Shown here piece by piece: positions 7,024-15,571 of a DNA stretch of 30,514 nt (positions within the stretch are counted from its first letter, which is position 1; every line of letters begins with the position of its first letter). The DNA lies in NCBI GenBank assembly GCA_051001975.1, contig JBPCMU010000034.1, positions 1-30,514 on the forward strand, read 5' to 3'. This DNA comes from DATAEG01 sp051001975 (GTDB lineage: Bacteria > Actinomycetota > Actinomycetes > Mycobacteriales > Jatrophihabitantaceae). Below the pieces are notes generated by a model. The model had not been told where the DNA came from and made no database searches. It was given only the letters and a program-made list of their open reading frames with translations. The position numbers and the translations under genes were made by a program.

Positions 7024-8231
7024 GCGCCTTCTCCGACACGGGTGCCGCTCACCCCGGTAGCGTCGGCGAGATGACTGTCGGGTGGGACGTCGACCCGCGG
7101 GTCGACGAGTGGCCCGGGCTCCCGGCCCCGGACGGTGATGCGACCGCGGACGCCTGCGTCGTCGGACTGGGTGGGTCCGGGCTAGCGGCGGTCGAGGCGT
7201 TCGCTGATGTCGGGGTCTCGGTGATAGGCATCGATGCCGGTCGGGTCGCCGGATGGGCGGCCGGCCGCAACGGTGGGTTCCTGCTCGGTGGCGGTGCGCC
7301 GTCGCTGCACGACGCACAGCAGCGCTGGGGGAGTGCCGTCGCGCTGGAGCTCTACCGCGAGACGCTCGCCGAACTCGACCGCCTCACCGACCAGCTCGGC
7401 GGTGACGTGGTGCTGCGGCGTGGCTCGATCAGGTTGGCCGGACTGCCCGGGTCGTCGGTCGACACGGCCGAGGAGGCCGACCGTGAGCGGGAGCGGACTG
7501 ACTGCGCGACGCAGGCCGGTGTGCTGCGCGCTGCCGGCATAGCGGCCGAGGACTACGACGGCGAACTCGGCACTGGGCTCTTCCTGCCCGACGACGGCCA
7601 GACCAACCCGGCCGTCCGGGTGCTCGGCACCGGCCGCCGGCTCGCGGGGCGCGCGCGATTGTTCGAGCAGACCCGAGTCCGGAGCGTGTCCGCCGGTGAG
7701 GTCGTCACCGAACGCGGCACCGTCCGTGCGGCGCACGTCGTCGTCGCCGTCGACGGACGGCTCGAGACACTGTTACCGCAGCTCACCGGGATTGTGCGCA
7801 CGGCGCGGCTACAAATGCTGGCCACTGCTGCGATCGCGTCGGGCCGGTTGCCGTGTCCGGTCTACTCGCGATGGGGCTACGACTACGCCCAGCAGGACTC
7901 CGCCGGCCGGCTCTACGTCGGCGGCGGTCGGGACCAGTTCGCCGAACACGAATGGACCACCGAGACCGATCCGACCGACGAGGTACAGGGCTGGATCGAC
8001 CAGGTCGCTACCCGGATGGCCGGCGCATCGGTGACCGTCGATCAGCGTTGGGCCGCCCCTGTCGGGTTCACCGAGGATGGCCGTGCCCTCTGCCTGCCGG
8101 TCGCCGACGGCGTGGTCGCCTGCGGCGGCTACAGCGGCACCGGCAACCTGGTCGGCCCGGTTGCCACCCGCGCTGCGGTGCGCTGGCTACTCGACGGCAC
8201 CGCGCCGCCGGCCTATCTGCGCAGCGAGTGA
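7020..8231 (+). CDS. FAD-dependent amine/amino-acid oxidase (DAO family)
   Basis: The product is a DAO-superfamily flavoprotein of 403 residues if the overlapping GTG at 7020 is used. An ATG at 7071 would give 386. The dinucleotide-binding fold is VVGLGGSGLAAVEAF, ending in an acidic residue (VIGIDAG). GRNGGFLLGG resembles the flavin-proximal RNGG segment of gamma-glutamylputrescine oxidase and glycine/sarcosine oxidase relatives. The C-terminal GGYSGTGNLVGP is the family's FAD-binding closure. It overlaps the transporter ATPase gene by 4 bp, so it probably oxidises the imported compound in the cytoplasm, giving an imine/aldehyde or keto acid and peroxide. The specific substrate is unknown. 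Confidence 0.8.
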   Translation: MSAFSDTGAAHPGSVGEMTVGWDVDPRVDEWPGLPAPDGDATADACVVGLGGSGLAAVEAFADVGVSVIGIDAGRVAGWAAGRNGGFLLGGGAPSLHDAQQRWGSAVALELYRETLAELDRLTDQLGGDVVLRRGSIRLAGLPGSSVDTAEEADRERERTDCATQAGVLRAAGIAAEDYDGELGTGLFLPDDGQTNPAVRVLGTGRRLAGRARLFEQTRVRSVSAGEVVTERGTVRAAHVVVAVDGRLETLLPQLTGIVRTARLQMLATAAIASGRLPCPVYSRWGYDYAQQDSAGRLYVGGGRDQFAEHEWTTETDPTDEVQGWIDQVATRMAGASVTVDQRWAAPVGFTEDGRALCLPVADGVVACGGYSGTGNLVGPVATRAAVRWLLDGTAPPAYLRSE

Positions 8232-8331
8232 TCTGCGGCGGAGGCCGATCGTGTGAGCATTCGACGCCCAGAGCCGGCAAACTCTCACAAGATCGCACCG
8301 GCAAGGTGCGGGCAATCTGCGCAGCGAGTGA
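8215..8331 (+). repeat. 17-bp direct repeat pair, exactly 100 bp apart
   Basis: The 17-mer beginning ATCTGCGCAGCG and ending AGTGA occurs at 8215-8231 (the last codons and stop of the oxidase gene) and again at 8315-8331 in the following intergenic DNA. A small hairpin (CGCACC 8294-8299 with GGTGCG 8305-8310) lies between them. A local duplication next to the decayed efe locus is the simplest reading. Confidence 0.6.
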
Positions 8332-8407
8332 AGGTAGCTCAGTGAACTCTCCGTGAACGTGCTACGACGACCAGCCGGCATCCGCGGAAGACGGGCGCGG
8401 GCGCTTC

Positions 8408-8413
8408 TACGGT
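8408..8413 (+). promoter_or_regulatory. -10 box in front of the efeO remnant
   Basis: TACGGT precedes the GTG at 8420 by 6 bases, the leaderless arrangement seen at several other genes in this window. It supports 8420 over the TTG at 8417 as the original start. Confidence 0.35.
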
Positions 8414-8419
8414 GAGTTG

Positions 8420-9573
8420 GTGCGTCGCTGTGTGCTGTCTTGCGCTGCTGCACTGATCGGGCTGCTGGCGCTTGCGGGTGGCTCCGGCAAGAGCAGCACC
8501 GCCCACCGCGCCACGACGGTGGAGATCTCGATCAGCAAGTGCGGGCAGGGCTGGGCACATCCGCGAGCCGGTAGCCAGCAATTCCTCTTGCAGGACACCG
8601 ACTCGCGCTCGGGTGAGGCTTACCTCGTCGATGCCCGAACCGGCGGGGTCTACGCATCGGTCGAGCCGCTCGGGGTGGGCTCCACGGCCACCCTGTCGAT
8701 CACCCTGGGCGCCGGCAGCTACGCGTTCCGCTGCGCGATGGAAGCCGCCGACGCGGTGACGGGGCCGACGGTGACCATCACCGGTGCTGCACATGGGTCG
8801 AGCAAGCCGGTGCTGCCGGTCAGCCAGGGCGACATGATCGAGCCGACCAAGAAGTACGAGGCATACGTGGCCGCCGACTGCCCGGCTTGACGAAGCTGGT
8901 CGGCTTGCTGCGCGCCGATATCGACCGGGGCGACCTGGCGAGGGCGCGCACTGACTGGCTGCCCGCGCATCTGGCCTATGAGCAGTTGGGTGCGGCCTAC
9001 GGGGCATTCGGCGATGCGGACAGCCGGATCAACGGGTTGCCGAACGGACTGCCCGCAGGCGTGCACGACGAGGACGTCGCCGGCCTGCACCGGATCGAGT
9101 ACTGACTGTGGCACGGCGAGAGCGCTCGCTCACTCGCGGCGCCGGCAGCCGCCCTATCCACCGCCGTGGCCGGTCTCGTGGCGCAGTTCCGCGACGCGCA
9201 GATCGATCCGCTAGACGTGTCCATCCGGGCGCACGAGATCACCGAGAACGCTGTGCAGTTCGAGCTCACCGGCGAGACCGATTTCGGCAGCCACTCGAAC
9301 CTGGATACCGTCGACGCCAACCTGACCGGCACCCGGCAGGTGCTTTACCTGCTCCGCCCACTGCTCACGAATCGGTACGCCGCGCTCGCGCAGCTGGATG
9401 CGATGTTGCAGCGCGCCCAACGCGATGTCCGCGCCCAGCACGTCGCCGGAGGGTGGACCCCCGCACTGCAACTGGCCCGCTCACCCCGGGAGCACATCGA
9501 CGCGGACCTGAGCCAGCTCACTGCACTGCTCGCGCCGGTGGCGACCATCTGCGAGCCGAGGCGCACCTCATGA
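8420..9573 (+). pseudogene. efeO: Broken efeO (iron-uptake cupredoxin/imelysin protein)
   Basis: EfeO is the periplasmic partner of the EfeUOB ferrous/ferric iron importer. Three consecutive pieces line up with one EfeO. The signal peptide and cupredoxin domain (8420-8890) include ISKCGQGW, GEAYLVDARTGGVYA and SYAFRC. The first part of the M75/imelysin domain (8887-9105) ends in the metal motif HRIEY. The rest (9106-9573) begins LWHGESARSL. Two lesions separate them: a -1 frame change at the TTGA of 8887-8890, and an in-frame TGA at 9103-9105 exactly where family members have Gly (GGA to TGA is one change). The lipobox position reads LAGGSG, as if Cys had become Gly. Sequencing error could explain one lesion, but hardly all of them together with the neighbouring efeB break. 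Confidence 0.8.
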
Positions 9574-9710
9574 CGGTCAACCGGCGCAACTTCCTTCGCG
9601 GCGCCGCAGTTGCCGTCGGTGGGGCCGCGGCGGGCGGGCTCACCGTCGCTGAGACCGGACGCTCCGCGGCCGGCCCGGCCACGACCTCCGCCGGGCCGAT
9701 CGCGTTCCAC
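9570..9710 (+). pseudogene. efeB: efeB 5' remnant (Tat signal of a Dyp-type peroxidase)
   Basis: The ATG overlaps the efeO stop (ATGA), the normal efeOB arrangement. The product begins with a twin-arginine signal, NRRNFLRGAAVAVGG, then a linker ending GPIAFH, which is where EfeB proteins enter their peroxidase domain. Homology stops there. The frame runs on into unrelated codons and stops at 9884 while another frame takes up a phosphoesterase. The roughly 350-residue heme peroxidase domain is missing, so no functional EfeB can be made. Confidence 0.65.
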
Positions 9711-10290
9711 AGCGCTGAAGGGCGGCAACCTGCCGGCCGTCAGCTTCCTGAAGGCAGCCGAATACCAGGACGGTCACGCCGGTTACTCCGACCCGATCGA
9801 CGAGCAGCACTTCCTGGTTACCCAGATCAACGCGATCGAGAAGTCGAAGTACTGGAAGAACACTGCGATCGTCATCGCCTATGACGACTCGGACGGCTGG
9901 TACGACCACGCTGCATCGCTGATCACGAACGGCTCGAACAACTCGGCACTGGACACCGCGATGTGCTCCGCCTCCGGCGCGCCGATCGCGGGCAAGCAGG
10001 CCGACCGTTGTGGCCCCGGGCCGCGGTTGCCGATGCTGGTGATCTCGCCATGGAGCAAGACGAACTACGTCGACCACAAGGTCACCGAGCAGGCCTCGGT
10101 CACCAAGTTCATCGAGGACAACTGGCTGACCGGTCGGCTGGGCAACCACTCGTTCGATCAGCGGGCCGGCACGATCGACGGCATGTTCAACTTCAAGCGG
10201 CCGAATGGCAAGCGGGTAATCTTGCAGCAGAGCGGCGCGGTGAAGTCGATCACCTGGGACTGCGGGCGGTTCGGGTTGCCCTACTGCTGA
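9709..10290 (+). pseudogene. C-terminal fragment of a phosphoesterase/phospholipase C-type enzyme
   Basis: In a frame different from the efeB signal, the translation ALKGGNLPAVSFLKA, YSDPIDEQHFLVTQIN, AYDDSDGWYDHA, GPRLPMLVISPW and FIEDNW matches the C-terminal part of the phosphoesterase family PF04185 (acid phosphatases and phospholipases C, usually about 450-550 residues). Only about 190 residues remain. The N-terminal metal-binding half is absent and the fragment has no start of its own. It is joined to the efeB remnant at roughly 9700-9715, so a deletion appears to have fused two genes out of frame. The coding quality of the surviving part is still good, suggesting a fairly recent event. 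Confidence 0.75.
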
Positions 10291-10306
10291 CCTGATCGGT
10301 CCAAAC

Positions 10307-10336
10307 GGTGCCCCGGCAGCTCCGCCGCCGGGCACC
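10307..10336. terminator. Bidirectional terminator-like hairpin
   Basis: GGTGCCC-C-GG (10307-10316, one bulged C) pairs with CCGGGCACC (10328-10336) around an 11-base loop. It sits between the stop of the phosphoesterase fragment and the stop of the leftward LysR gene, so it can serve both strands. Confidence 0.5.
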
Positions 10337-10342
10337 GCCGTG

Positions 10343-11254
10343 TCACTCTCCGACGAGCCGCTGCGCCGCCATAGCGACGGCTTCGAGCGCGGCAGCGAGC
10401 AGCGGACTGCGACCACGCTGCCGGTGCACGGCGTAGACGTGGCGACGCGGCGCTCGCCCGGCCAGAGTGGCTGCGACGACCGTTCGGTCCCGGACCACGG
10501 CCAAGTCCGGTACCACTGCCACCCCCAGCCCGGCGCCGACCAGGCCGCGCACCACCGAGTAGTCGTTACTGCGGAACGCGACCCTCGGCGTGAATCCCGC
10601 AGCGGCACACATCCGATCGAGGTTCACCGCGCCGGCCGATCCGGCCAGCGGCGCCACGAAACGCTGGTCGCGCAACCTGGACAGCCGCACCGGGTCGCCG
10701 GCAGAAGACGCCCCCTGCCCGCGGGACGGCTGCAGGACGCGCAGCCGCTCGTGCAGTAAGGGCACTCTCATCAGCCCGGGCAGCGAAGGATCGGGGACCA
10801 GGTCGTATTCGTAGATGAGCGCGAGATCCAAGTCGCCATCGCGCACCCGCGGGAGCAGGGCATGGGGTTCGGCCTCGATGAGTTCGATCTCGACACCCGG
10901 CCGGACGCGGCGCAGTTGGGCCAGAGCGCGGGGGAGCAGCGTGGCCCCGGCCGTCGGGAAGCTACCGACCCGCAGCAGCCCGGCATCACCGCGGGCGATG
11001 TGCCCGACCTCGGCCTCCGCGGCTGCGAGCCCGGCCAGGATGTCTGCGGCCCGCTCGGCGAGCGCGAGCGCCGCCGGCGTCGGCCGGACCTGATGGGGGA
11101 GTCTTTCGAACAGGTCTGTGCCGCAAGCTCGCTCCAATGCGCTCATCTGTTGCGAGACGGCGGACGGCGTGTACTGCAGCTCATTGGCCGCTGCGCTGAA
11201 CGAGCCGGTGCGCAGGACGGTCCGCAACGTGTCCAGGTGTATTGGGTCCAGCAT
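10343..11254 (-). CDS. LysR-family transcriptional regulator (first)
   Basis: The 303-residue protein has an N-terminal winged helix-turn-helix (LRTVLRTGSFSAAANELQYT, then PSAVSQQMSALE, about 9-45) and a periplasmic-binding-type effector domain (from about residue 90) with HALLPRVRDGDLDLALIYEYD. It is transcribed divergently from the DUF1338-like gene with only 80 bp between starts, the classic layout in which a LysR protein controls its neighbour and itself. A TAAGCT box 6 bases before its ATG suggests a leaderless transcript. The inducer is unknown; 2-oxoadipate or a related dicarboxylate would fit the divergent enzymes. Confidence 0.9.
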   Translation of the reverse strand: MLDPIHLDTLRTVLRTGSFSAAANELQYTPSAVSQQMSALERACGTDLFERLPHQVRPTPAALALAERAADILAGLAAAEAEVGHIARGDAGLLRVGSFPTAGATLLPRALAQLRRVRPGVEIELIEAEPHALLPRVRDGDLDLALIYEYDLVPDPSLPGLMRVPLLHERLRVLQPSRGQGASSAGDPVRLSRLRDQRFVAPLAGSAGAVNLDRMCAAAGFTPRVAFRSNDYSVVRGLVGAGLGVAVVPDLAVVRDRTVVAATLAGRAPRRHVYAVHRQRGRSPLLAAALEAVAMAAQRLVGE

Positions 11255-11260
11255 CAGTGC

Positions 11261-11266
11261 AGCTTA
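11261..11266 (-). promoter_or_regulatory. -10 box of the first LysR gene
   Basis: On the minus strand TAAGCT stands 6 bases before the ATG at 11254. The 80-bp divergent region (11255-11334) must hold both promoters and the LysR site. I see no strong palindrome in it. Confidence 0.35.
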
Positions 11267-11334
11267 TGCTCACGGTCACAAGTTCCAGTGCTGCTCACCT
11301 TGGTCTGACGGTCGGCACGCGGCAGAATGAAGTC

Positions 11335-12666
11335 ATGACCGCAGATTTTGACTGGCAGTTGCATCCTGACGCCGAGGCCTTCGTGGACTCCATAGTGGAC
11401 GCGGCCACCGCGCAGTCGCCACGGCTGGCCGACTTCCGTGCCGAGCTGAGTGCTCGCACCTCGACCCGGATCCAGGACTGGCTCGATCATGTCGCCGCTC
11501 CGGTGACGCCCGCGCAACTCCTGGCGGTGGGGTACGTCGACGGATGGCAGAGCGTCCCGGGAGTCTGGCGACACCCTGGCGCGCAGCTGCCGGCCATGGT
11601 GATCGCAGATCGGTACCGGGTCGCTCTGCGCGTCGACGATGCTGCCGCGGCGCTGCATGCGCTGGGCGCGGACCGGCCGGTGCTCGGCTCGCCTCTGTCG
11701 GCGTTCCGCTCGGTCGTGGTGAGCGACGACGGCGGTACCGAGGTCGTCGCGGTGGAGCGCCGGTCCTGGTCTGCCGGAGTCACGCCGGTCGATGTCAGCC
11801 TCCCGCAGCGTTCTGCCGCCAGCCAGGCATGGCAGGTACTCGCCGAACGGCCCCGTACTCGCGTGGGCGCGAGTGGCGTGGCCGAGCAACTGGCCGCAGC
11901 CCGTACCGCCGTCGCACTAGTGGGGGCTGACCTCGCCGCGTCGTACTTCCTGCAACTCGAGCGTGAGTTCTGGCAGCGGTCGAATACCGCTGGCATGTTG
12001 CAGCACGCTAGGCAGGACCGGCTCGGACTCGGTTGGGGTAACAACGACCATCACACCTTCCGATCCTCGCGTGCCGCGTTCCACCAGACGATCCAGTTCT
12101 TGGCGGCGCTGGGATTTCAACTACGTGAGCGCTTCTACGCCGGGACCGAGGCCGGTTGGGGCGCCCAGGTGCTCGAGCACCCTGGCTGCGGAGGTGTCAT
12201 CTTCGCCGACGTCGACCTCACGCCTGCCGAGATGGAGATCGACTTCGCGCAGACGCCACTCGTGGACGGCACCGAGTACGGCACGGTCGGCATGTGGTGC
12301 GCGCTGCACGGCGAGTCGATCCTCGAGTCCGGCATGCACCATCTCGAGGGGCAGTTCGAGTTCGACGGGCTGCGCGACCAGTTGGCCGACCGTGGTGTGC
12401 TGAGCATGGCGCCGTTCTCCGACTTCACGCATCTGCGCCAGGCATTCACCGAAGCCGAGGTGTGGAAGGTGCCGCAGGAGCGACTGGGCCGGCTCGTCGC
12501 CGAGGGCCAGCTCAGTGCCGAGCGCGCCGGAGAGATCGGCCGGGACGGTGCCGCAGGTTCGCACCTGGAGAACCTGGCCCGGCGGGCTGGGTTCAAGGGG
12601 TTCAATCAGCACAACGTGTCCACCACGATGCGCGCCACCCACCCCCGCGACTACCGCCCGCAGTAG
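11335..12666 (+). CDS. DUF1338/HglS-like putative 2-oxoadipate dioxygenase
   Basis: This 443-residue protein has a VOC/glyoxalase-like metalloenzyme look. NNDHHTFRSS (236-245) has a His followed four residues later by Arg (His239, Arg243), the spacing of the metal His and substrate Arg in the NDHxxFR segment of DUF1338. Later candidates for metal ligands are HGE (325-327) and MHHLE (334-338). DUF1338 member HglS converts 2-oxoadipate to D-2-hydroxyglutarate with Fe(II) and O2 in Pseudomonas lysine catabolism. Overall similarity to HglS by eye is limited, so the family call is tentative. Context supports it strongly: 28 bp downstream is a D-2-hydroxyglutarate dehydrogenase-type enzyme, followed by an aminotransferase. 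The ATG at 11335 lies 6 bases after CAGAAT, a weak leaderless -10. Alternative: an uncharacterised VOC-fold oxygenase with a different keto-acid substrate. Confidence 0.5.
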   Translation: MTADFDWQLHPDAEAFVDSIVDAATAQSPRLADFRAELSARTSTRIQDWLDHVAAPVTPAQLLAVGYVDGWQSVPGVWRHPGAQLPAMVIADRYRVALRVDDAAAALHALGADRPVLGSPLSAFRSVVVSDDGGTEVVAVERRSWSAGVTPVDVSLPQRSAASQAWQVLAERPRTRVGASGVAEQLAAARTAVALVGADLAASYFLQLEREFWQRSNTAGMLQHARQDRLGLGWGNNDHHTFRSSRAAFHQTIQFLAALGFQLRERFYAGTEAGWGAQVLEHPGCGGVIFADVDLTPAEMEIDFAQTPLVDGTEYGTVGMWCALHGESILESGMHHLEGQFEFDGLRDQLADRGVLSMAPFSDFTHLRQAFTEAEVWKVPQERLGRLVAEGQLSAERAGEIGRDGAAGSHLENLARRAGFKGFNQHNVSTTMRATHPRDYRPQ

Positions 12667-12694
12667 CCGCAGACCGGCCCGGGAGAATGGTCGA

Positions 12695-15571
12695 GTGACC
12701 CAGCTGCGATCGAGCCCACCCGTCGCCGGGCTAGGCGATGTCGCAGAATTGGTGTCCCGGTTGCGCCAAGCCGGGCTCGTCGGCGTCGATGACTCGGACC
12801 GGCGCCGAGCGGAGTACTCCTCGGACGCGTCCAACTATCGGGTTGTGCCGCAGGCAGTGGCTTTCCCGCGCAGTGTCGACGAGGTCGCCGCGGCGCTGGA
12901 CGTCTGCCGCAATCTCGGCTTGCCTATCACCACCCGCGGTGCGGGCACGTCGATCGCGGGAAACGCCGTCGGCACGGGTTTGGTGCTCGACTTCTCCCGA
13001 CATCTGAACAAGGTGCTGGCGATCGACGCGCAGATGGCTACGGCCGTGGTCGAGCCCGGCGTGGTCCTCGATGAGCTGCAACGTGCAGCGGAGCCGCACG
13101 GGCTGCGCTTCGGCCCAGACCCGTCCACCCATTCGCGCGCCACGCTCGGCGGGATGATCGGCAACAACGCCTGCGGCTCGCGCGCGCTCGGCTACGGCCG
13201 TACGTCCGACAACGTCGTCGCGCTCGACCTGCTCACGGCGCAGGGTCTGGCCATCACCGCAACGTCTGGCGGGCGCGCAGCATTGTCCGGCGCCGGGTTG
13301 GACGGCCCGTCCCACGGTGCATTGCGCGACGCCCTGGGTGCCGTCGTCGGCGCGGAGTTGGAGATCCTGCGTAGTGAATTCGGCCGGTTCGGCCGGCAGG
13401 TGTCCGGCTATTCGCTGGAGCACCTGCTGCCTGAGCGAGGTACTGATCTCGCCAAGATGCTGGTCGGCACCGAGGGCACTCTGGGCATCCTCACCCGGGC
13501 GACCGTGCAGCTGGTGCGTGCGCCGGCTGCAACCGCGCTCGCGGTGCTCGGCTACCCCGACATGGCAGCTGCCGCTGATGCGGTCCCGGCACTGCTACAG
13601 CACCACCCAGTGGCGATTGAGGGCCTCGATGCGCGGATGGTCGATGTGCTGCGTCGCCGCGCGGGTGCGGTGCCGGACCTGCCGGCCGGCGAGGGCTGGC
13701 TGATGGTCGAGACCGTCGGCGCCACCGCGGCCGAGGCACAGGCCGCGGCGCACCGGTTGCTCGGCGACGCCGGCACGTCGGCGCACGCGGTCGTCATCGG
13801 GCACGATGCCGCGGCGCTCTGGCGGATCCGCGAGGACGGCGCTGGACTGGCCGGCCGACTGCCGGACGGTTCGCCGGCGTGGCCGGGCTGGGAGGACGCC
13901 GCAGTACCGCCCGCGCAGCTCGGTGCGTATCTGCGCGAGTTCTTCGCACTTCTCGCAGCGCACGGACTCGACACCCTGGCCTACGGCCACTTCGGCGACG
14001 GGTGCGTGCACGCTCGGATCAACTTCCCACTGGAGCGCTCACCGACCCGGCTGCGCTCGTTCACCGAGGCAGCCGCCGACCTCGTCGCCGCCCACGGCGG
14101 GTCGATGTCTGGTGAGCACGGTGACGGGCGGGCCAGGAGCGAGTTGCTCTCGCGGATGTACTCGCCGCGAGCCATCGGTGCGATGGCTGCGGTGAAGCAC
14201 GCGTTCGACCCGGAGAACCTGCTCAACCCGGGTGTGATCGTCCAGCCGCGGCCGCTGGATGCCGACCTGCGGGTGCCGGTCGCCGCGCCACTGCGCCGCA
14301 ACCTGGCCTTCGCCTACCCCCACGACGGCGGCGACTTCACCATGGCGGTGCACCGCTGCGTCGGGCTGGGCAAGTGCCGCGCCGACAACACCGCCACCGG
14401 CGGCGTGATGTGCCCGTCCTACCTGGCCACCCGGGACGAGAAGGACAGCACCCGCGGGCGTTCGCGGGTACTGCAGGAGATGGCCAACGGAACTCTGCTG
14501 CAAGACGGCTGGCGCTCCGACGAAGTACACGAGGCGCTCGATTTGTGCTTGTCCTGCAAGGGCTGCGCGTCGGACTGCCCGGCCGGCGTCGACATGGCGA
14601 CCTACAAGGCCGAGGCGCTGCACCAGCGGTATCGGCGCAAGCTGCGTCCGGCCAGCCACTACTCGCTGGGCTGGTTGCCGCGGTGGGCCCGGCTGGCCTC
14701 CCGCGCTCCCCGGTTGGCCAACGCGGCCCTGCGAGTGCCGGGGTTCGGCCGGCTCGCGGTCCGTGCCGCCGGGGTGGACCGGCGTCGGACGCTGCCGAGG
14801 TTCGCTCCCGAGACGTTCCGCAGTTGGTTCGAGGCGCGCCCGGTCGCCGACGGTGACCCGGTGCTGCTGTGGGTTGACACGTTCACCGACCATTTTTCGC
14901 CAGAGGTCGGCACGGCGGCGGTCCGCGTGCTCGAAGACGCCGGCTTCTCGGTGCGCATCCCGGACGGCGCCGTGTGCTGCGGGCTCACCTGGATCTCCAC
15001 CGGCCAGCTGGACGGCGCGCGTCGACAGCTGCGCCGCAGCCTGGACGCGCTCGGTCCGGCACTCGCGCAGGGGACCCCGATCGTCGGTCTGGAGCCGTCG
15101 TGCACTGCGGTGCTCCGCTCCGATGCCGCCGAACTGCTGCCCGACGATCCGCGCGCCCGGCAGGTGGCCGGCGTCACGAAGACGCTCGCCGAGGTGCTCA
15201 CCGAACGGGACGGCTGGCTGCCGCCGGATCTCACCGGCGTGCGCGCGGTCGCACAACCGCACTGCCACCAGCACGCCGTGATGGGCTGGAGCCCGGACGC
15301 CGCGTTGCTCGAGCGAGCCGGCGCCACCGTCGATGCGGTGGGTGGCTGCTGCGGGCTGGCCGGCAACTTCGGCGTGGAACGAGGCCACTACGACGTGTCG
15401 GTCGCCGTCGCCGAGACCGCGTTGCTGCCGGCGGTCCGTGCTGCCCACCCCGACGCCGTCGTACTTGCGGACGGATTCTCGTGCCGCACCCAGCTCGACG
15501 ACCTCACCGATCGCCGAGGCATCCACCTCGCTCAACTCCTCGCGAACGCAGCAGACCGGAGCGCACCATGA
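12695..15571 (+). CDS. FAD-linked oxidase/Fe-S fusion, probable D-2-hydroxyglutarate dehydrogenase
   Basis: This 958-residue protein joins two halves that are often separate. The N-terminal flavoprotein half has the PCMH FAD-binding segment RGAGTSIAGNAVGTGLVLD and TLGGMIGNNACGS, and the C-terminal cap with GHFGDGCVHARI and SGEHGDGRARSEL (to about residue 525). The iron-sulfur half follows, with CVGLGKC (from Cys555) and MCPSYLATRDE, a 4Fe-4S site CLSCKGCASDCP (Cys618, 621, 624, 628), and two cysteine-rich CCG modules (AVCCGLTWIS and GGCCGLAGNFG). This layout matches YdiJ-type D-2-hydroxyglutarate dehydrogenases and the wider D-lactate/glycolate dehydrogenase group. Electrons would pass to quinone or a flavoprotein. 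The GTG start has GGGAGA about 8 bases upstream. D-2HG is preferred from the neighbours; D-lactate is the main alternative. Confidence 0.75.
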   Translation: MTQLRSSPPVAGLGDVAELVSRLRQAGLVGVDDSDRRRAEYSSDASNYRVVPQAVAFPRSVDEVAAALDVCRNLGLPITTRGAGTSIAGNAVGTGLVLDFSRHLNKVLAIDAQMATAVVEPGVVLDELQRAAEPHGLRFGPDPSTHSRATLGGMIGNNACGSRALGYGRTSDNVVALDLLTAQGLAITATSGGRAALSGAGLDGPSHGALRDALGAVVGAELEILRSEFGRFGRQVSGYSLEHLLPERGTDLAKMLVGTEGTLGILTRATVQLVRAPAATALAVLGYPDMAAAADAVPALLQHHPVAIEGLDARMVDVLRRRAGAVPDLPAGEGWLMVETVGATAAEAQAAAHRLLGDAGTSAHAVVIGHDAAALWRIREDGAGLAGRLPDGSPAWPGWEDAAVPPAQLGAYLREFFALLAAHGLDTLAYGHFGDGCVHARINFPLERSPTRLRSFTEAAADLVAAHGGSMSGEHGDGRARSELLSRMYSPRAIGAMAAVKHAFDPENLLNPGVIVQPRPLDADLRVPVAAPLRRNLAFAYPHDGGDFTMAVHRCVGLGKCRADNTATGGVMCPSYLATRDEKDSTRGRSRVLQEMANGTLLQDGWRSDEVHEALDLCLSCKGCASDCPAGVDMATYKAEALHQRYRRKLRPASHYSLGWLPRWARLASRAPRLANAALRVPGFGRLAVRAAGVDRRRTLPRFAPETFRSWFEARPVADGDPVLLWVDTFTDHFSPEVGTAAVRVLEDAGFSVRIPDGAVCCGLTWISTGQLDGARRQLRRSLDALGPALAQGTPIVGLEPSCTAVLRSDAAELLPDDPRARQVAGVTKTLAEVLTERDGWLPPDLTGVRAVAQPHCHQHAVMGWSPDAALLERAGATVDAVGGCCGLAGNFGVERGHYDVSVAVAETALLPAVRAAHPDAVVLADGFSCRTQLDDLTDRRGIHLAQLLANAADRSAP

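Noticed and set aside
8887..8890. TTGA overlap in efeO as programmed frameshifting or a split two-gene efeO
   Set aside because: No slippery heptamer is visible, and the second piece also ends in a nonsense codon, so decay is simpler.
9103..9105. In-frame TGA in efeO as a possible selenocysteine codon
   Set aside because: The family has Gly at this place, no SECIS-like hairpin follows, and a frame change upstream shows that the gene is already broken.
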